Positions 60,656 to 64,000 of a stretch of 64,000 nt of DNA are shown piece after piece (position 1 is the first letter of the stretch; every line of letters begins with the position of its first letter). The translations under genes were made by a program, and so were the position numbers. The stretch covers positions 62,001-126,000 of the forward strand of contig JAFSJX010000003.1 in assembly GCA_017449285.1 (NCBI GenBank), in the 5' to 3' direction. Below the pieces are notes generated by a model. The model was not told where the DNA came from and ran no database searches. It saw only the letters and a list, made by a program, of their open reading frames with translations. The stretch comes from Treponema sp. (lineage in GTDB: Bacteria; Spirochaetota; Spirochaetia; Treponematales; Treponemataceae).

Positions 60656-62440
60656 ATGGCAGGATTCATTCAGAAAGAAACAATAGATGCTGTGACCCGT
60701 ACCGCCGACATCGTGTCAATTGTAGGTGAGTATGTACCGCTTACCCGAAAAGGTTCATCGTGGTGGGGGTGCTGTCCGTTCCACAAAGAAAAAACGCCTT
60801 CATTCAGCGTTACCCCCGACAAAAATATGTTCTACTGTTTCGGCTGTCACAAGGGCGGTGACGTAATAAAATTTGTCATGGAAATGGAAAAACAGTCCTA
60901 TCCCGAAGCGATTACGGCACTGGCAAAAAAAGCGGGAATTGAGATTAAATATGAAGAAGGCTACAATCCTGATGCGGCGAAAAAAGATACGACCAAAGAT
61001 GAACTTATCCAATTGTATGACCGTGTGGCGACAATGTTCCATTATCTTCTGACCCAGACTGAGGGCGGAAAATTCGCTTTTGAATACACCACCAAGCGCG
61101 GACTTACGGCAGATACGATTGCGAAATTCAAACTGGGATATGCGCCCGCTGACCGCCGCTGGCTCAAAAATTTTCTGCGCAAAAAGAATTTCAGCGATGA
61201 TTTTCTGGCAAAGTCCGGGCTTTTCAGCAAAAACTATCCCGATGTCGCTTTTTTTTCAGACAGACTTATGTTTCCTATTTTCAACCGACGAGGACAGTGT
61301 GTTGCGATGGGTGGTCGGCTTTTGCGCGGTGAAGGTCCGAAGTACCTGAATTCCGGCGACTTGATTCAGTATCAGAAAGGAGAGACGCTCTACGCATTCA
61401 ATTTTGCAAAAAACGCCATCCGACAAGAAAAGAAAGTGATTTTCTGCGAGGGCTACATGGACTGCATTGCCTATCACCAATGCGGCATTGAGTATGCGGT
61501 CGCTCCGTTGGGAACGGCACTCACCGAAGAGCAGGTAAAACTGGTGCAGGGCTTTGTGGACACGGTGCTACTTTCGTTCGACAGTGACGGGGCGGGGCAA
61601 ACGGCGACGTGGAAAGCAATCCTTCTGTGCCGCAAACATGATTTAACGGTCAAAGTCATCAGGCTGAGAGGAGCAAAAGATCCTGCGGAAATTATGCTGA
61701 ATTTCGGGAAAGAAACCTTGACGGCAGATGTAAATAACGCTATATTAGACAGTGATTATCTTTTGGATTCGCTGTCGCACTCATATCCGATTGACACACC
61801 GGAAGGGAAAACAAAAGCGTGCTTGGCATTCTTCCCGTATATTGATGCGCTCCAGACTGACATACAAAAGGAGTCATGCTTGGAACAATTGGGGCAGGTG
61901 TTCAATATCTCCCCAGAGGCGGTGCGCAGGGATTTTAATAATCGTGAGCGGGTACGCGAACGCTTGGAGCAACGGCAGACAGATGCGGGGCAAATCAAAC
62001 AGCAGGACATAAAATTAGATGCCGAGATACGTGCGGTCCTTGCAATTATTACCGATACAAATCAGTTTGAGCTGATGCGCCGGGAACTCACCGAAAGCGA
62101 TTTTGAAAATCCTGTGGCAAAAAAAATATTTATTATTTTGGAAGAGTGTTATAGAGAAAGTGACTTATCTTTCAGCACGATTCTTGCCCGCTGCGAGGAA
62201 GAGAATCTTCAGCAGATGATAACCAGTGCGGTAGCTTCTGGTGAATTCTCACAGCATACGGAGCAGATGGTAACAGACAGCATCGCGCTGATAAAAAAGA
62301 ATAGTCTTGAAAAACAGCGGAATTCACTTCTAAACAGAATTCGGCTGCTCAATCCTTCTACGCAAGAAGATAAGGCAATGCTCGATGAACTAATCGCCCA
62401 AAAAATGGATATTGACAACAGACTAAGTAAAAAGGAATAA
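60656..62440 (+). CDS. dnaG: DNA primase
   Basis: DnaG makes RNA primers for replication. The 594-residue protein has the zinc-binding domain (GCCPFHKEKTPSFSV and CFGCHKGGDV), the RNA polymerase basic/TOPRIM core (IFCEGYMDCIAYHQ, LLSFDSDGAGQTATW) and a C-terminal helicase-binding region from about residue 440. The start at MAGFIQKETID is 1 base after the mltG stop. It is followed 3 bases later by rpoD, the classic macromolecular-synthesis arrangement without rpsU. Confidence 0.95.
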   Translation: MAGFIQKETIDAVTRTADIVSIVGEYVPLTRKGSSWWGCCPFHKEKTPSFSVTPDKNMFYCFGCHKGGDVIKFVMEMEKQSYPEAITALAKKAGIEIKYEEGYNPDAAKKDTTKDELIQLYDRVATMFHYLLTQTEGGKFAFEYTTKRGLTADTIAKFKLGYAPADRRWLKNFLRKKNFSDDFLAKSGLFSKNYPDVAFFSDRLMFPIFNRRGQCVAMGGRLLRGEGPKYLNSGDLIQYQKGETLYAFNFAKNAIRQEKKVIFCEGYMDCIAYHQCGIEYAVAPLGTALTEEQVKLVQGFVDTVLLSFDSDGAGQTATWKAILLCRKHDLTVKVIRLRGAKDPAEIMLNFGKETLTADVNNAILDSDYLLDSLSHSYPIDTPEGKTKACLAFFPYIDALQTDIQKESCLEQLGQVFNISPEAVRRDFNNRERVRERLEQRQTDAGQIKQQDIKLDAEIRAVLAIITDTNQFELMRRELTESDFENPVAKKIFIILEECYRESDLSFSTILARCEEENLQQMITSAVASGEFSQHTEQMVTDSIALIKKNSLEKQRNSLLNRIRLLNPSTQEDKAMLDELIAQKMDIDNRLSKKE

Positions 62441-62443
62441 AAC

Positions 62444-64000
62444 ATGGATCAAGAGTTGGAGCCCTCAGTAGCAAAACTTTTGGATTACGCAAAAGACAAG
62501 CAGATTATTTCATGGGAAGAAATCACCGAACATCTTGGACAAGATTTCGTCAATTCTCAAAAAATGGAAGACGTTCTGCAACTGCTGACTCAAAACAACA
62601 TTCAGGTCATGGAAGAAGATGCCGATTTGGATGATGAGACGGACGATGAGGACGAATTGGAGGACGATGAGGATGCGGAGGTCGCCGAAGAAGAGGAAAA
62701 AAGCGACAAAACACATCTTCTGAACACCGACAAAGAATCAAATGTAGACGACCCCATCCGCCTGTATCTGCGCGAAATCGGAAAGGAAAAACTTCTGACT
62801 GCCGAACAGGAAGTGACGCTCTCCAAGGAAATGGAAGACGGCGAGAATATCATTAAGAACGTAATTAAGCAGTCGGGCATGATGATTCCTGAATTCTTCG
62901 GCGTAGCACAAAAAGCATTTAAGCGCATTGATATGCATGAGCCGGGAAAACCGCGAAAAGAACTGAACGAAGAAATGGCAGAAAAACGCCGTCTTAAAAG
63001 TTGCTATTCAGAATATCTCAAGCCAGTCTTGCAGGAAATGAAGCAGTACATGGATCTTAAAAAACAACTCTACGACAGCATTCAGAGTCAGGAAATTTTT
63101 GAGAATCCCCAGTTGCTTGCCCTGCGCGCAAAAATTCTTCCTGAACTTCGTAAGACAGACATTCAGTCAGAAGAAATTGAATGTTTCAGCGCAAAATTTG
63201 TGGACGCAAAGCGAAAGATTGACGAATATCATCACAAACAGGAAAAGCGCATGAAGGAATTGCGGATTGCAAGTCCGGCTGAATTGCGCAGTCTTGGTCG
63301 TCGTCTTGCGCTTCATTCTGAGGCTGCAAAACTGGAGCAGGAACTGAACCTAAAGAGCGATGAAATCCGCGACATCTACACGCAGATTCAGAAGATTGAC
63401 CGCAAGTTGCGCAAAATGGAATACGACTTCGAGAACAACGTTTCCGAAATTCTTGAGATGGAAGAGGAGATTGCCCGCGGACGGCGTATGATGGAAAAGG
63501 CAAAAAATCGCCTTATCAATGCAAATCTTCGCCTTGTCGTGTCAATCGCAAAAAAATATACCAACCGCGGTCTACAGTTTTTCGATTTGGTACAAGAAGG
63601 AAACATCGGTCTGATTAAGGCAGTAGAAAAATTTGAATATCGCAAGGGCTATAAATTCTCCACTTACGCTACATGGTGGATTCGGCAGGCGATTACACGC
63701 TCTATTTCCGATCAGGCGCGCACGATTCGTGTTCCCGTCCACATGATTGAGCAGATTAACAAAGTCGTTCGCGAAAGCCGCCAGTTGATGCAGAAACTTG
63801 GTCGCGAGCCGAACGATGAGGAAATCGCACAGCAGTTGGGCTGGCCAGTCAGCCGCGTAAAGCAGGTTAAGAATGTTGCGCGCGAGCCGATTTCGCTTGA
63901 AACGCCGATTGGAGAGGAAGAGGACAGTCAGTTGGGAGACTTCATCGAGGACAAAGAAGTGGAGAATCCCGCAAACCAGACTGCGTACACACTCTTACAG
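62444..64000 (+). CDS. rpoD: RNA polymerase primary sigma factor, 3' truncated by window edge
   Basis: The frame is open from ATG 62444 (AAAGGA upstream) to the window end, 519 codons. Region 1.1 is followed by a long acidic run (about residues 55-90), then region 1.2 ([20 protein letters not shown]), a non-conserved helical region, and region 2 with the -10-binding helices ([19 protein letters not shown] and [18 protein letters not shown]). Region 3 ([27 protein letters not shown]) is complete; region 4, which reads the -35, is outside the window. Confidence 0.96.
   Translation, partial: MDQELEPSVAKLLDYAKDKQIISWEEITEHLGQDFVNSQKMEDVLQLLTQNNIQVMEEDADLDDETDDEDELEDDEDAEVAEEEEKSDKTHLLNTDKESNVDDPIRLYLREIGKEKLLTAEQEVTLSKEMEDGENIIKNVIKQSGMMIPEFFGVAQKAFKRIDMHEPGKPRKELNEEMAEKRRLKSCYSEYLKPVLQEMKQYMDLKKQLYDSIQSQEIFENPQLLALRAKILPELRKTDIQSEEIECFSAKFVDAKRKIDEYHHKQEKRMKELRIASPAELRSLGRRLALHSEAAKLEQELNLKSDEIRDIYTQIQKIDRKLRKMEYDFENNVSEILEMEEEIARGRRMMEKAKNRLINANLRLVVSIAKKYTNRGLQFFDLVQEGNIGLIKAVEKFEYRKGYKFSTYATWWIRQAITRSISDQARTIRVPVHMIEQINKVVRESRQLMQKLGREPNDEEIAQQLGWPVSRVKQVKNVAREPISLETPIGEEEDSQLGDFIEDKEVENPANQTAYTLLQ

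Overview
The window reads as a chromosomal segment of a host-associated anaerobic spirochaete, most likely a Treponema. This rests on family resemblance and not on a database search. The pointers are a cobinamide-to-cobalamin gene block, a desulfoferrodoxin-type superoxide reductase, a spirochaete-style PilZ protein, several small conserved proteins of the kind treponemes carry, and a mltG-dnaG-rpoD string. Both edges cut a gene: cbiA on the left and rpoD on the right.

Layout. 1-5.6 kb: late cobalamin biosynthesis operon (cbiA, cobT, cobU, cobS, a CobU-like/CobC fusion, cbiB), with 4-bp ATGA overlaps. 5.7-7.1 kb: a methyltransferase and a small outer-membrane-like protein. 7.2-9.3 kb: a decaying module (DUF4384-like membrane protein, caspase-like protein, two ExbD, TonB) with frameshifts and an in-frame caspase/ExbD fusion. 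9.3-12.3 kb: rlmJ and nadE. 12.4-19.8 kb: a metal-responsive locus in which a repeated operator, GTTAG-N6-CTAAC, sits on every promoter. It holds an ABC exporter-fold transporter, gene debris (an enolase 3' piece, methyltransferase pieces), a methyltransferase, a DUF6110-like / P1B-ATPase / HMA2 triplet resembling ferrosome (fez) clusters, and DUF3793-flavodoxin. 19.8-24.5 kb: ZIP transporter, two metallo-beta-lactamase-fold proteins (one RNase Z), a GGDEF relic and a shattered surface-protein gene. 24.6-30.3 kb: Gld-like ABC system, desulfoferrodoxin, anion permease. 30.3-30.5 kb: a tRNA-Val nested inside a split second tRNA. 30.5-36.5 kb: a glycosidase-like lipoprotein and ilvD-ilvB. 36.5-46.7 kb: CPBP protease, PilZ, HEAT-like, ComEC, rsmA, yggS, two pseudouridine synthases, purine permease, dCMP deaminase. 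46.8-57.6 kb: thrC, lipoprotein, alr, folC, trpS, cca, thiN, two membrane proteins, aroH. 57.7-64 kb: tRNA-Thr, tRNA-Tyr, YkgJ and MBL proteins, mltG, dnaG, rpoD.

Three themes stand out. (a) About a dozen genes place a -10 box 6-8 nt before ATG with no Shine-Dalgarno sequence, so their mRNAs should be leaderless; many carry an extended TGN -10. (b) The 12-20 kb locus looks like one iron- or manganese-controlled regulon around a candidate iron-storage organelle (ferrosome) cluster, with flavodoxin and DUF3793 as partners typical of low-iron states. (c) The chromosome is littered with palindromic elements, some inserted in frame inside essential-looking genes (ABC transporter, folC), and with fused or truncated gene relics.
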